Under the pieces are notes generated by a model. That model ran no database searches. It was not told the DNA's origin and saw only the letters and a program-made list of their open reading frames with translations. A stretch of 64,000 nt of DNA. Origin: Rhodocyclaceae bacterium. Its GTDB lineage: Bacteria > Pseudomonadota > Gammaproteobacteria > Burkholderiales > Rhodocyclaceae. Shown piece after piece: positions 34,501 through 41,886 of this stretch; the stretch's first letter is position 1, and each line of letters starts with the position of its first letter. Location of the stretch: NCBI GenBank assembly GCA_023230455.1, contig JALNXH010000015.1, positions 29,089 to 93,088 on the forward strand, written 5' to 3'. Position numbers and translations under genes: made by a program.

Positions 34501-36494
34501 TCCACGACCTCGAAAGCCGCGTTACCGAACTGCACGAAGTCACCTCCGCCGCGCTCGACGAAACCGAAGCCGGCATCGACCGCGTGGTCGGCCTGATCGA
34601 CGCGCTCGCTGCCGCGCCAGCGCCGCTCGTCGCGGCACACGGTCCCGAGACTCCGACGAACGGACCGCCCGCCGCCGCCGGCGAGGCGGCATCGATCCAG
34701 TTGCGCGTGCCGGCGGAGCGCGTGGACCAGTTGATCAACGATGCCGGCGAGATCGCCATCGCGCGCAGCCGGGTCGAAGCCGAATTGCGCAGCATCAAAG
34801 GGGCGCTTTCCGACCTGACCGACAACGTCAGCCGCCTGCGCGGCCAGTTGCGCGAAATCGAAATCCAGTCCGACAGCCGCATCGCTTCGCGCCATGTCGC
34901 GACGGAGGAAACGCGCGCCGATTTCGACCCGCTGGAAATGGATCGCTACACACGCTTCCAGGAGCTGACACGGATCATGGCGGAGAGCGTGAACGACGTG
35001 TCCACCGTACAGCACGCGCTACTGAGAAATCTGGAACACGCACAAACCGCGCTCGCCGCGCAGGGCCGTCTCAACCGCGAACTGTCGCAGGGCCTGCTGC
35101 GGGTGCGCATGGTGCCGTTCGATTCGATCGCCGAGCGGCTGCAGCGCACGGTGCGGCAGAGTGCGCGCGATCTGGGCAAGCCGGCGCAATTGACGATCGG
35201 CAACGGCCAGACCGAACTCGATCGCGCCGTGCTGGAACGCCTCGTCGGCCCCATCGAACACCTGCTGCGCAACGCCGTCGCCCACGGCATCGAGGATGCC
35301 GCGACGCGACGCGGCGCCGGCAAACCGGAAGCCGGACAGATCGCTATCGAACTGCTTCAGCGCAGCGGCGAAGTAAGCCTGGAGCTGCGCGACGACGGCG
35401 CCGGCCTCGACCTCGACCGCATCCGTCAGTGCGCCGTGGCCGCCGGCCTGCTCAAGGCCGGCGAGGAGGCCGACACGCAACGCCTGACGCAATTCATCTT
35501 CCTCTCCGGTTTCACCACGGCCAACGCACTGTCCGCCGTGGCCGGCCGCGGCGTCGGCATGGACGTGGTGCGCAACGAAATCATGGCGCTCGGCGGGCGT
35601 GTCGAGGTGCATACGGAGCCCGGCCGCGGCAGCGCCTTCACCCTCACCCTGCCGGCCAGCATGGCGATCGGCCAGGCGCTGCTGGTACAGGCCGGCAACG
35701 CCCATTACGCGATTCCCTCGGCGATGGTCGAACAGGCCATGGAACTGGCCGCGGACGAAATCGACGCGCTACGCGCCGAGGGCGCCTATCGTTGGATGAA
35801 CCGGCGCTACCCATGGCACGCGCTGAACCGGCTGCTCGGCCGCGAACCGGCGGCGAGCGCCGAACCGCGCCGCCACTGGCTGCTGCTGGTGCGCGGCGGC
35901 GCCCATCATCTGGCGCTGGAAGTCGACGCCATGCTGGGCAATCAGGAAGTCGTGATGAAGCCGGTCGGCCCGCAGCTGGCGCGGGTTCCGGGCATCGCCG
36001 GAGCGACCGTGCTGGGCGACGGCGAGATCGTGCTGATCCTCAATCCGGCGGCGCTGGCCGAGTCCGCTGAAACGGCGGCGCCAAGTCCGGCAGCCGCTGC
36101 AACAGCCGCGGCGATGCCGCCGACAGTGATGGTGGTCGACGATTCGCTGACCGTGCGCAAGATCACCGGCCGCCTGCTGGAGCGCGCCGGCTACCGCGTG
36201 CTCACCGCCAAGGACGGCATCGATGCGCTGGAGAAACTCGCCGAAACCCTGCCCGAGGTGATCCTCGCCGACATCGAAATGCCGCGCATGGACGGCTTCG
36301 AGCTGGTGCGAAACCTGCGCGCCGACCCGCGCTGGCAGACGCTGCCGGTGATCATGATCACCTCGCGCACGGCCGACAAGCATCGCGGCGTCGCCGAACA
36401 GCTCGGCGTCCGGCACTTTCTCGGCAAGCCCTACGACGAAGCGCAACTGCTGGAACTTGTCGCGGGGTATGTTGGAGAAACCGGCGCCGGTTAG
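31521..36494 (+). CDS. chpA: Hybrid chemosensory histidine kinase ChpA/PilL
   Basis: A CheA-type kinase of 1657 residues starting at GTG 31521. Domains in order: an FimL/ChpA-like N-terminal region without phospho-His; an HPt with HTLKGSGRM (His710); a degenerate HPt-like region near 830-860 where HTLKG is replaced by ARTLAST; a second true HPt with HTLKGSARM (His976); a dimerisation region (from about 1070); a HATPase (N box LRNAVAHGIE near 1250; GVGMDVVRNEI); a CheW-like domain; and a terminal receiver (VMVVDDSLTVRK near 1535, phospho-Asp near 1584). It is smaller than the 2472-residue P. aeruginosa ChpA because there are fewer transfer domains. It controls type IV pili with PilG/I/J. Its stop overlaps the convergent cyclase gene. 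Confidence 0.9.
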   Translation: MSLELDTGPLSWVRDEIDLALERTAQALDDGSRLGEARGNLHQAGGALAIVGLAGISEFSVAIEQLLAAAAAGEIEWGAAQTEAARTAVAALRGYLDELMAGAANQPLRLLPAYRQLAAVRGAAEPAASELFFPDLSQRPPRRESEPAPLPPEALAARLKAARLGFERGLLKWLKDDASGLREMRNAVAIIEQTQDTPAARAFWWVSLALFDVLPRIDRRAAATTAELRRLCGRIDAQIRKLLDGSAVVAERLMRDALYWVAATSGGGEHAEVVRAAYRLGELIPAQGLDVEQERQRQSRLHRFGEEVFASSTAWDRFCAGAAAALPEFHEHAARLASLAEPLARVDLTRLTAAIANAANLLRKNPLIHGEALAEEMTAALLLCEGAADEMARPGGATESGFAEQVDRVTSRLARLLRGESLAGEAPPRLDAVARRAREKRLLAQVGKQIQIRLAQVEQTLDRYFRNPADGSGLAALAAPLKQVEGALALLDENRAAALLADCAAQIAGFAAGAADSTRFERVARQLSALGAFIEQLPRGGGDLAALLGESALPAAEFQPSVERELAQATDATRTLVLNLRQMQSDGALREATRASIRQNLETLRDDAQLVADDGLQQRAAAALAALEQSDASLEAAVDALAPSPAPAAAPSSATLALAAASEPARDEELLAIFLEEAEHEMAALDRLLPALDAQPADRETLAAIRRSFHTLKGSGRMVGLGELGEAAWAMEQLLNQALAQEGAVDAALRAALGEARALFGRWVDNLAAHTPTPAAADFVVRCQALLRREAPPPAAPSAPSAAATVRIGSVTLTPALYAMFLEEARSHLAVLERGSLREAMHAARTLASTAATVNFAPVAALAEQLQAALARFDAAAVAPDAVTAPALAEAVATLRVMVEAIAGGQPPAAAEELLDALTSLAPVPPVGDAGVDPQLLPIFLEESVDLTAALSAALRAWRAQPTNAEARQAVQRLLHTLKGSARMAGALRLGELIHDLESRVTELHEVTSAALDETEAGIDRVVGLIDALAAAPAPLVAAHGPETPTNGPPAAAGEAASIQLRVPAERVDQLINDAGEIAIARSRVEAELRSIKGALSDLTDNVSRLRGQLREIEIQSDSRIASRHVATEETRADFDPLEMDRYTRFQELTRIMAESVNDVSTVQHALLRNLEHAQTALAAQGRLNRELSQGLLRVRMVPFDSIAERLQRTVRQSARDLGKPAQLTIGNGQTELDRAVLERLVGPIEHLLRNAVAHGIEDAATRRGAGKPEAGQIAIELLQRSGEVSLELRDDGAGLDLDRIRQCAVAAGLLKAGEEADTQRLTQFIFLSGFTTANALSAVAGRGVGMDVVRNEIMALGGRVEVHTEPGRGSAFTLTLPASMAIGQALLVQAGNAHYAIPSAMVEQAMELAADEIDALRAEGAYRWMNRRYPWHALNRLLGREPAASAEPRRHWLLLVRGGAHHLALEVDAMLGNQEVVMKPVGPQLARVPGIAGATVLGDGEIVLILNPAALAESAETAAPSPAAAATAAAMPPTVMVVDDSLTVRKITGRLLERAGYRVLTAKDGIDALEKLAETLPEVILADIEMPRMDGFELVRNLRADPRWQTLPVIMITSRTADKHRGVAEQLGVRHFLGKPYDEAQLLELVAGYVGETGAG

Positions 36495-37957
36495 CCGGTG
36501 CCCGCAGGCGGCTCGTGCGCCTTGGGCAGCGCCGATTTGGCGATGCGCACGCAGTTGCGGCCGGCCTCCTTGGCGGCATAAAGCGCCTCATCGGCGCGGG
36601 CCAGCGTCCGGTCCAGCGTCTGGTCGAATTCGCTGGTGGTCGCCACACCGACGCTGATGGTGACCTGCACCGGCTGGACGACCCGGCTTTCGATGGCTTC
36701 GCGCAACTTCTCCGCCAGCCGGCGCGCACCTTCCTCGCCGGTATCCGGCATCAGCACCAGAAATTCCTCGCCGCCGAAACGGCCGACGATGTCGGTGCCG
36801 CGGCACTGGGTCGTCAACACATGCGACACCTGGCGCAGCACCTCATCGCCGACCAGATGGCCGAAACGGTCGTTGACCGCCTTGAAATGATCGATGTCGA
36901 CCATCAACAGCGAGAGGCTGCCGACATGCTCCTGCGAGCGTTCGAGACGGGACGCGGTGGAGATGATCGAGCGCCGGTTGAAGATTCCCGTCAGGCTGTC
37001 GATGCTCGCCAGTTCGGACAAAAACCGGTTGACCTGCACGCCGCGGTGGGCGATCCAGAGAATCACCAGGCTGAGCGCCACGAACACCGCGCCGACGATT
37101 GCGGTACGCTGCTGCCACGGTTCAAGCACTCGCTCGATAAGAACGGAACCGGTTGCAATCAGCGGAAAATCCCTCAGCCGGCGGTAGGAAAGAATGCGGT
37201 CCAGACCATCCACCTGGGAGACCGTGCGAATAGTCAGTCCGGGTTCGTTCGCGGTCAGCGAGGAAAGTTCGCGCAGGCGCGAGACCGAGTGGCCGACATG
37301 GAGGTCATGATCCGGGCGCCGGGTATAGATGATGCCGGCTTCCGAAATCAGCGACTGGGAGCTGTCCGGGATCGCCATGCGCACGCCGATATGGTCGCGC
37401 AGCAGGGCGACATCGACAATCGTCACCAGAATACGGTCGATGGTTCCGTCGGCATTGCGCAAGGCTTCGCTAAGGGCGAAAAACCAGCGGCCTCGATGCA
37501 CCTTGGAGCGCAGCGGCGGGCCGACGTGCAGCCCGGTGTCCGCGAGGCCGGCATGGGCGGTGAAATAAGAGCGGTCGCGGACATCGGGCGGCGCGCCGTT
37601 GCCGGTCCAGCACTCAACCCGACCTGTCTGCTCGACCACCAGCAGGTCCATGATGTAGGGATTCTGTCCGCGCAGCTTGAGCAGCGTGCTGCGTACCGCC
37701 GCCGGACTGACCTTGCCCGCTGCGCCTGGCGGACGGATGAGAATCGCCATCGAAACCAGTAGCTGGCGGGTCGCCGCCAGTTCGCCGTCGGCGACCAGCG
37801 CCGTCTGCTCGGCAATCTGCCGCGCGGTTTCTTCACCGGCCTCGAGCAGCGCACGGCGATCGGAAAACACGTATGACGCGAACAATACCGACAGTAATAT
37901 GATCGCGGCAGCGGCGATGGCGTAAAAGCGCTGCGTCGGCTCGGGGCTGGTTTCCAT
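36491..37957 (-). CDS. Membrane diguanylate cyclase with dCache-like sensor
   Basis: A 488-residue protein: TM1 (about 13-33), a periplasmic double-Cache-like sensor (about 35-285; VVEQTGRVECWTGNG, DVRDRSYF), TM2 (about 290-312), and a GGDEF domain with intact GGEEF (395-399). An RGTD I-site precedes GGEEF by five residues, so product inhibition is expected. It should make c-di-GMP in response to an extracellular small molecule. The start is the ATG at 37957; the open frame extends upstream without a sensible start. It converges with chpA, sharing 4 nt. A functional link between the cyclase and type IV pili is plausible but only positional. Confidence 0.9.
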   Translation of the reverse strand: METSPEPTQRFYAIAAAAIILLSVLFASYVFSDRRALLEAGEETARQIAEQTALVADGELAATRQLLVSMAILIRPPGAAGKVSPAAVRSTLLKLRGQNPYIMDLLVVEQTGRVECWTGNGAPPDVRDRSYFTAHAGLADTGLHVGPPLRSKVHRGRWFFALSEALRNADGTIDRILVTIVDVALLRDHIGVRMAIPDSSQSLISEAGIIYTRRPDHDLHVGHSVSRLRELSSLTANEPGLTIRTVSQVDGLDRILSYRRLRDFPLIATGSVLIERVLEPWQQRTAIVGAVFVALSLVILWIAHRGVQVNRFLSELASIDSLTGIFNRRSIISTASRLERSQEHVGSLSLLMVDIDHFKAVNDRFGHLVGDEVLRQVSHVLTTQCRGTDIVGRFGGEEFLVLMPDTGEEGARRLAEKLREAIESRVVQPVQVTISVGVATTSEFDQTLDRTLARADEALYAAKEAGRNCVRIAKSALPKAHEPPAGTG

Positions 37958-38120
37958 AGGAGCGATGCCGAAATTGGTTGCGAGTCGCTTGTCACGATGC
38001 GCTGAAACGCCTGCCCGGTCAACCGCGAAGTGCCGCAAACGCCGGCACTGAGCGGCACTCACCTTGGCCTGGAGGACAAATGGGAGACAATAGCGGCCCT
38101 CGCCTTCACCGCCATCGCCG

Positions 38121-38723
38121 ATGTTGAAAGCTCTGCGCCGCCAGCTTGCCAAGCTCGGTCCCGCCCTGTTCCGCCTGCTCGCCCGCAGCTGGCGCATTGC
38201 CGCCTGCGGGCCGCTGCCGCCGCAACCGGCGGTGCTGGCGTTCTGGCACGGCGAGATGCTGCCGATGTGGAAATTCTTCGCCGCCGGCGGCGCCTGCGCG
38301 CTGGTCAGCCAGAGCCGCGACGGCGGCCTGCTCACCCGCCTGCTGGAGAGCTGGGGCTACCGCGTGATCCGCGGCTCGTCGTCGAAGGGCGGCAGGGAAG
38401 CCCTGGCCGAGATGGTGGCCGCCGCACGCGGCAACCGCCTGCTGGTGACCCCCGACGGCCCGCGCGGCCCGGCGCACAAACTCAAGGCCGGCGCCGTGGT
38501 CGCCGCCGTACAGGCCGGCGTACCGCTCTACCTCTGCCGCGTGCGCTGCACGCGGGCGATCCGCGGCACCCACTGGGACCACTTCCTGATCCCGCTGCCG
38601 TTCGCCGCGATCACCCTGGAGTTCGTGCATCTGCCGCTGCCGCGGGAAGCTACGCGTGAAGAAATGGACGGACTGATCGCGGCGGCGGAAGCGGCGCTCA
38701 ACCGAGCGGAGAAAAGCGATTAG
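38121..38723 (+). CDS. DUF374-type lysophospholipid acyltransferase-like protein
   Basis: A 200-residue protein of the DUF374/LPLAT group, possibly adding acyl chains to lipid A or phospholipid precursors at the membrane. Motifs include FWHGEMLPMW (catalytic His region), SQSRDGGLLTRLLESWGYRV, RGSSSKGG and TPDGPRGP. An amphipathic N-terminus (MLKALRRQLAKLGPALFRLL) could mediate membrane contact. It is the last core-type gene before the atypical cassette-like segment. Confidence 0.85.
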   Translation: MLKALRRQLAKLGPALFRLLARSWRIAACGPLPPQPAVLAFWHGEMLPMWKFFAAGGACALVSQSRDGGLLTRLLESWGYRVIRGSSSKGGREALAEMVAAARGNRLLVTPDGPRGPAHKLKAGAVVAAVQAGVPLYLCRVRCTRAIRGTHWDHFLIPLPFAAITLEFVHLPLPREATREEMDGLIAAAEAALNRAEKSD

Positions 38724-39090
38724 CCGCGGCGGCTCGGCAAGCACGGGGAAAGCGGAAAATCGTTTGGATTTATTGCCGACGCGCTGCAATCGCTGCCCGC
38801 ACTGCCGGCAGCCCCGTCACTCAGCGCCGTTTTGATTTGTCTCACAGTTGGGCCCAAAGCGGCCCTTCCGAAAGATCACCCAAAGCGACACCCAACCATT
38901 CAATCATGTCATTGCGATATATTCGCGGCGTGCCGCTTTTCACGGAAATTTAACATGGTTGAAAATGACTGCGTTTTTGCGGAAAGCCCTACTGGCAGGG
39001 CCGCTTGCAGCATTGGTCGCCGCCGAGTCATGCGGCACGCGGCGGAGTCAGGGCGCAAAGCTGTCTCCTCATAACAAAGTAGACCGCACT
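38724..39090. other. Non-coding boundary region ahead of the cassette-like segment
   Basis: No gene supported. The first part (38742-38757, AGCACGGGGAAAG) resembles the interior of the intergenic repeat element. It is followed by a composition change to AT-richer DNA and by a palindrome TTGGGCCCAA at 38848-38857 whose left half contains GTTGGGC, the form of an integron R' box. ACCCAAC followed closely by TTCAA near 38890 resembles an attC R''-L'' start. These are short and could be chance. An ATG-less open frame runs from 38848 into the next gene but has no coding character before 39091. Confidence 0.4.
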
Positions 39091-39666
39091 ATGGCAGTCA
39101 GCGAAGCGCGAATCTTTTTTGCGGCCAAGAGGCCGGCAACGCCACATTGTTTTGATTTTGCTGCTCGATCCTTGCGTGCGGCTGAAATTCAGATCAGCCG
39201 CATTTGGGATCGCCCTGTTGTTAGTGGGAGCCATTCTGCCGTGGAAGCCGCGTTTCACGACATACTCATAGACGTCCACTTCTATTTCGTCTCGTTGAGA
39301 AACGTGTATCGCTTTCTAGTCAAAGTAGTCGAAGACCCGGCGTTTGAGCACTTCAAACCGGAAGTTGCGCGCCTCAATGACACTTGGTTTAGGCACTACG
39401 CAAAGGGGCGAGAAGCGTTTGAGCATATTGATCAACGCCTTCCCGGCGAGAAGCAAGAGCATCAGTTGGTTGAGGTAACGGCTGACGGGAGCGATCCCCG
39501 CAAGATTCATTACGGGCTGAGTCTTCATGGTGGCATCTTTCGACATTCAGACTTGAGCTTTGACATTTCCCGCGATGCATTTAGCCGCATCAGGTCAGAA
39601 GTGGAAGCTCTATTTGTCAAGATTGAAGAAAGCTGCCCGCCTAAGGAGGAAATCCGTGCTGTCTAA
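39091..39666 (+). CDS. Hypothetical protein, cassette-like segment
   Basis: A 191-residue protein I do not recognise. ATG 39091 is chosen because upstream codons look non-coding. It is helix-rich and soluble, with no signal peptide or TM segment; notable stretches are AFHDILIDVHFYFVSLRNVY and HYGLSLHGGIFRHSDLSFDI. Base composition is clearly AT-richer than the neighbouring core genes. The stop codon TAA falls inside GTCTAAC (39661-39667), the exact form of an attC R'' box, as often happens in integron cassettes. The function cannot be inferred. Confidence 0.6.
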   Translation: MAVSEARIFFAAKRPATPHCFDFAARSLRAAEIQISRIWDRPVVSGSHSAVEAAFHDILIDVHFYFVSLRNVYRFLVKVVEDPAFEHFKPEVARLNDTWFRHYAKGREAFEHIDQRLPGEKQEHQLVEVTADGSDPRKIHYGLSLHGGIFRHSDLSFDISRDAFSRIRSEVEALFVKIEESCPPKEEIRAV

Positions 39667-39680
39667 CATTTTCGTTGGGC
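39661..39680 (+). repeat. attC-like boxes, collapsed site 1
   Basis: GTCTAAC (RYYYAAC, R'' form), six bases, then GTTGGGC (GTTRRRY, R' form). Both boxes fit consensus exactly, but the usual 45-130 nt palindromic middle is missing. It could be a collapsed attC or a chance pair. It separates the first two small genes. Confidence 0.35.
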
Positions 39681-39689
39681 CTCTCATCC

Positions 39690-40007
39690 ATGACCTATAT
39701 CACCGAAGTTTGGCAATTTCTACGCATCTGGGGGCCGGTCATTGGTCTTGCGCTTGATATTGGTGGCGCTTGCCTCGTGTATGTGGGAGTTCGAACATCC
39801 CTTGCAGAAGCACTCCGCCTTGAAACTCCCGTCGTCCCCATGACCCTTGACGACCTTGGAGGTGACAGCATTGTTCAAAGAGCAAACGATGCAAGCAATA
39901 TGAGAGCGCAAGAACGGCTTCGGGCAAAGAACTGGTCGTTGGCTGGTCTTGCGTTTTTCATATTTGGCTTTCTACTGCAAGCCATTGGTAGCTGGCCAAA
40001 GCAATGA
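39690..40007 (+). CDS. Small membrane protein, cassette-like segment
   Basis: 105 residues with two hydrophobic segments, near the N-terminus (WGPVIGLALDIGGACLVYVG) and the C-terminus (SLAGLAFFIFGFLLQAIGSW), separated by a charged loop. No family recognised. ATG 39690 is used; an in-frame TTG at 39675 lies inside an attC-like box. AT-rich like its neighbours. Small membrane proteins of unknown role are frequent in integron cassettes. Confidence 0.55.
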   Translation: MTYITEVWQFLRIWGPVIGLALDIGGACLVYVGVRTSLAEALRLETPVVPMTLDDLGGDSIVQRANDASNMRAQERLRAKNWSLAGLAFFIFGFLLQAIGSWPKQ

Positions 40008-40084
40008 CTACGATCTCTGTGGGTTTCAGTCCGGTTCGCTTCTTTTGGCCTGAGTGGTTTCGCAACTCGGTTCTGTCAGCGAGG

Positions 40085-40120
40085 GCTAACACTGCGGTGC
40101 GGAGGGTGCGGCGCGTTGGC
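40085..40120 (+). repeat. attC-like site 2 (short)
   Basis: Starts GCTAACACTGCG and ends GTTGGC; the ends can pair with one G-U. The 12-base start is identical to the start of site 4 at 41163. At 36 nt it is shorter than a normal attC and lacks a clear inner stem, suggesting internal deletion. Confidence 0.45.
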
Positions 40121-40164
40121 ATCTCATTACAGATTATGAGACTTTAATTTTACAGGGAGCAACA

Positions 40165-40539
40165 ATGACTAAATTTAACCCCTCATCATCCCATCCTGAC
40201 CGCGCTGTTCAAGCATGGTTAATTTTGGTTGGGGCCGCAATGAATCGCCAAACACTAACCTACGAAGGCCTCTCTCTGCTGATGTACCGTCGTAAAGCGC
40301 AAGGGGTACTCGATAGGATTCTTGGTCATGTTGCCTTCTATTGCAACGACAACGATCTCCCCGCACTAACTTCAATCGTTGTCGGAAAGAAACGTGGAAC
40401 GCCAGGCGCAGACATCCCAATGGATTTAGAGCGAAGAGATACTGAACGTGAGCGTGTCTACGCTAAAGATTGGTACGATATTTATCCTCCGAGTGCCGAA
40501 AAACTCCGAGAGTCCTTTGGGCAAAACACGAAGAAGTAA
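40165..40539 (+). CDS. Hypothetical protein, cassette-like segment
   Basis: 124 residues, soluble and mixed alpha/beta in appearance, not recognised. Notable parts are TYEGLSLLMYRRKAQGVLDR, YCNDNDLPALTSIVVGKKRG and a C-terminal RERVYAKDWYDIYPPSAEKL. It follows a GGGAGC Shine-Dalgarno and is AT-rich. It is flanked by attC-like sites 2 and 3, so it would form a one-gene cassette. The conserved-looking GKKRGTPG and DWYDIYPP turns could aid a structure search; no function is proposed. Confidence 0.6.
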   Translation: MTKFNPSSSHPDRAVQAWLILVGAAMNRQTLTYEGLSLLMYRRKAQGVLDRILGHVAFYCNDNDLPALTSIVVGKKRGTPGADIPMDLERRDTERERVYAKDWYDIYPPSAEKLRESFGQNTKK

Positions 40540-40550
40540 TGGTTCCAGTC

Positions 40551-40614
40551 GCTAAGATGCCCAACCCTCCGTTCGAGAGGGGCGGCGCAAAAGCGCACCG
40601 CCCCTCACTTAGCC
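40551..40614 (+). repeat. attC-like site 3
   Basis: Outer pair GCTAAG/CTTAGC (40551-40556, 40608-40613), R''-like GCCCAAC at 40559-40565, a six-base spacer, then TTCGAG (the L'' position), and an inner stem GGGGCGG/CCGCCCC around a GCGCAAAAGCGC loop. The spacing AAC-N6-TTCRAG equals that of classic attC sites. The R' box reads CTTAGCC rather than GTTRRRY, so it may be inactive. Confidence 0.55.
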
Positions 40615-40634
40615 ATGTCAGGAGACCTTTTAGC

Positions 40635-41216
40635 ATGTCGCCAGAATTTATAAAGCTGCTTGAACGCAAGATTGCTCGCGGATCAGTTGGGCCATCAACA
40701 GCACGTAGAATGGGGCCGAAGGGAACTATTGCAGCCGCACGCTTGTACCTCGATGGGTACGACCTGAATCGAATAAAAGTGCGCACTGAAAAAACCTTTC
40801 AGTCCAAGTTGGAGGAAGCGACGGACGAACTGAAAAAATCTCTCCCGAATGAGGCTCGTCATTGGGGTAGCGCGAGAAAGTTTTTCAACATCTTTTTGCG
40901 CGACGCACTCTACAACAGATATACCTGCGAAAAATATGGCCTCTTTGGCCTAGAGCCATGGCTGGAGGTTCCGCTGGATAGTCATGTCGCAAAGGGCCTC
41001 TTGTTTGAACCGGAAGGTAAAAACCTTCCTGGGTGGAAGACCGTCATCGGCCTCACGCAGGATGTGAGTCTCGCCTATCAGCTTGTGGCAAGAGATGTCG
41101 CCACCAGGGAAAAAACCGAGCGAGTTCACTTGGATCTCCTTTACTGGCGCGGCGATCAAATAGCTAACACTGCGCTACAAGGGACGCGCCGTAAACGGAG
41201 CGCCCCTGAGCTTTGA
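40635..41216 (+). CDS. Hypothetical protein with attC-encoded C-terminus
   Basis: 193 residues starting at ATG 40635, not recognised. N-terminal half is basic and helical (SPEFIKLLERKIARGSVGPS), the middle has ARKFFNIFLRDALYNRYTCE, then PWLEVPLDSHVAKGL. The last 16 residues (NTALQGTRRKRSAPEL) are encoded by the attC-like element at 41163-41225, and the stop codon lies inside it. Such read-through tails are a familiar property of integron cassette ORFs. The fold and function are unknown. Its position between sites 3 and 4 makes it a one-gene cassette. Confidence 0.6.
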   Translation: MSPEFIKLLERKIARGSVGPSTARRMGPKGTIAAARLYLDGYDLNRIKVRTEKTFQSKLEEATDELKKSLPNEARHWGSARKFFNIFLRDALYNRYTCEKYGLFGLEPWLEVPLDSHVAKGLLFEPEGKNLPGWKTVIGLTQDVSLAYQLVARDVATREKTERVHLDLLYWRGDQIANTALQGTRRKRSAPEL

Positions 41217-41225
41217 CGCTGGGGC
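41163..41225 (+). repeat. attC-like site 4
   Basis: GCTAACACTGCG, then CTACAAGGGACGCG, loop CCGTAAACGG, then AGCGCCCCTGAGC, TTTGACGCTGGGG. The order (R'' AAC, six-base spacer, L'' CTACAAG, GGGACGCG stem, GCGCCCCT stem, AGCTTTGACG) follows common attC sites almost throughout. The R' box appears as GCTGGGG instead of GTTRRRY. The best attC candidate in the window. Confidence 0.65.
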
Positions 41226-41227
41226 TT

Positions 41228-41257
41228 CCCATATTTTCATATGGCGTTTTATATGGG
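41228..41257. promoter_or_regulatory. Putative BrnA operator/promoter palindrome
   Basis: Nested inverted repeats: outer CCCATAT (41228-41234) / ATATGGG (41251-41257) and inner CATAT (41238) / ATATG (41251). It lies 20 nt upstream of brnT. BrnTA operons are autorepressed by the BrnA ribbon-helix-helix protein with BrnT, so this is the likely binding site. Confidence 0.5.
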
Positions 41258-41276
41258 CTAATGCTACTCTGTGCCC

Positions 41277-41561
41277 ATGGCAAAACCTCGCTTTGACTGG
41301 GATCCCGACAAGGACGCCGAGAATCAGGGGAAGCACGGAGTCTCCTTCTCCCGCGCTCAGTACGTCTTTGCGGACCCGCAGCGCGTGATAGCCAAAGACG
41401 AGACTCACAGCCAAACCGAAGAGCGGTTCTATTGTTTCGGCGAAGTTGATGGCGGTGTGCTCACGGTGCGGTTCACTTACCGCGCTTCGGTTATTCGAAT
41501 CATCGGCGCCGGTTATTGGCGCAAAGGAAAGGCGATTTATGAGCGCGAAAACGCAGCGTAG
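41277..41561 (+). CDS. brnT: BrnT-family ribonuclease toxin
   Basis: 94 residues of the BrnT family, a RelE-like RNase that inhibits translation. Typical N-terminal FDWDPDKDAENQGKHGVSF, central ERFYCFGEV and C-terminal VIRIIGAGYWRKGKAIYE are present. ATG 41277 is preferred; an in-frame GTG at 41271 adds two residues. brnA overlaps its 3' end by 23 nt. It lies within the attC-flanked segment, where toxin-antitoxin pairs are thought to stabilise arrays. Confidence 0.9.
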   Translation: MAKPRFDWDPDKDAENQGKHGVSFSRAQYVFADPQRVIAKDETHSQTEERFYCFGEVDGGVLTVRFTYRASVIRIIGAGYWRKGKAIYERENAA

Positions 41562-41886
41562 CGGAGTTTCAGAGAAGGCTAATGCCGGCGCAAGCCGGCG
41601 TTACGCCGAAACTAAAATCAAATACACCGATGAACCCCTTGGCAAGGTCCAGGTGGTTGCCGACTTCCTCCCTTCGCCGGCCGAATTGGCGTTTCGTGAA
41701 GAGGGGGTGAAAGTAACTCTCGCTCTGAGTAAGAAGAGTATCGAGTTCTTCAAGTCAGAGGCCACAAAGCATCACACTCAGTACCAGCGCATGATTCGCC
41801 GGCTTCTCGACGCTTATGTCGATGGTCAAGCCGAAACCCGGCAGTCCACGCGGGCGCTGCGCGATAAAGCCGCGCAGCGCCGATGA
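41539..41886 (+). CDS. brnA: BrnA-family antitoxin
   Basis: 115 residues; the C-terminal half VTLALSKKSIEFFKSEATK / YQRMIRRLLDAYV is the ribbon-helix-helix DNA-binding and dimer part of BrnA (CopG-like). The N-terminus, rich in Lys/Ser, should wrap the toxin. The final residues (RALRDKAAQRR) are encoded by the hairpin of attC-like site 5. ATG 41539 lies inside brnT, so the two are translationally coupled with the toxin first, as usual for this family. Confidence 0.87.
   Translation: MSAKTQRSGVSEKANAGASRRYAETKIKYTDEPLGKVQVVADFLPSPAELAFREEGVKVTLALSKKSIEFFKSEATKHHTQYQRMIRRLLDAYVDGQAETRQSTRALRDKAAQRR

Noticed and set aside
37890..37900. AGTAATATG half-site resembling the 1733-1752 palindrome inside the diguanylate cyclase gene
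   Set aside because: Only one half is present and it is within coding sequence, so chance is likely.
38848..39090. N-terminal extension of the 191-residue cassette protein
   Set aside because: The upstream codons look non-coding, with a palindrome at the first start; ATG 39091 is the better start.
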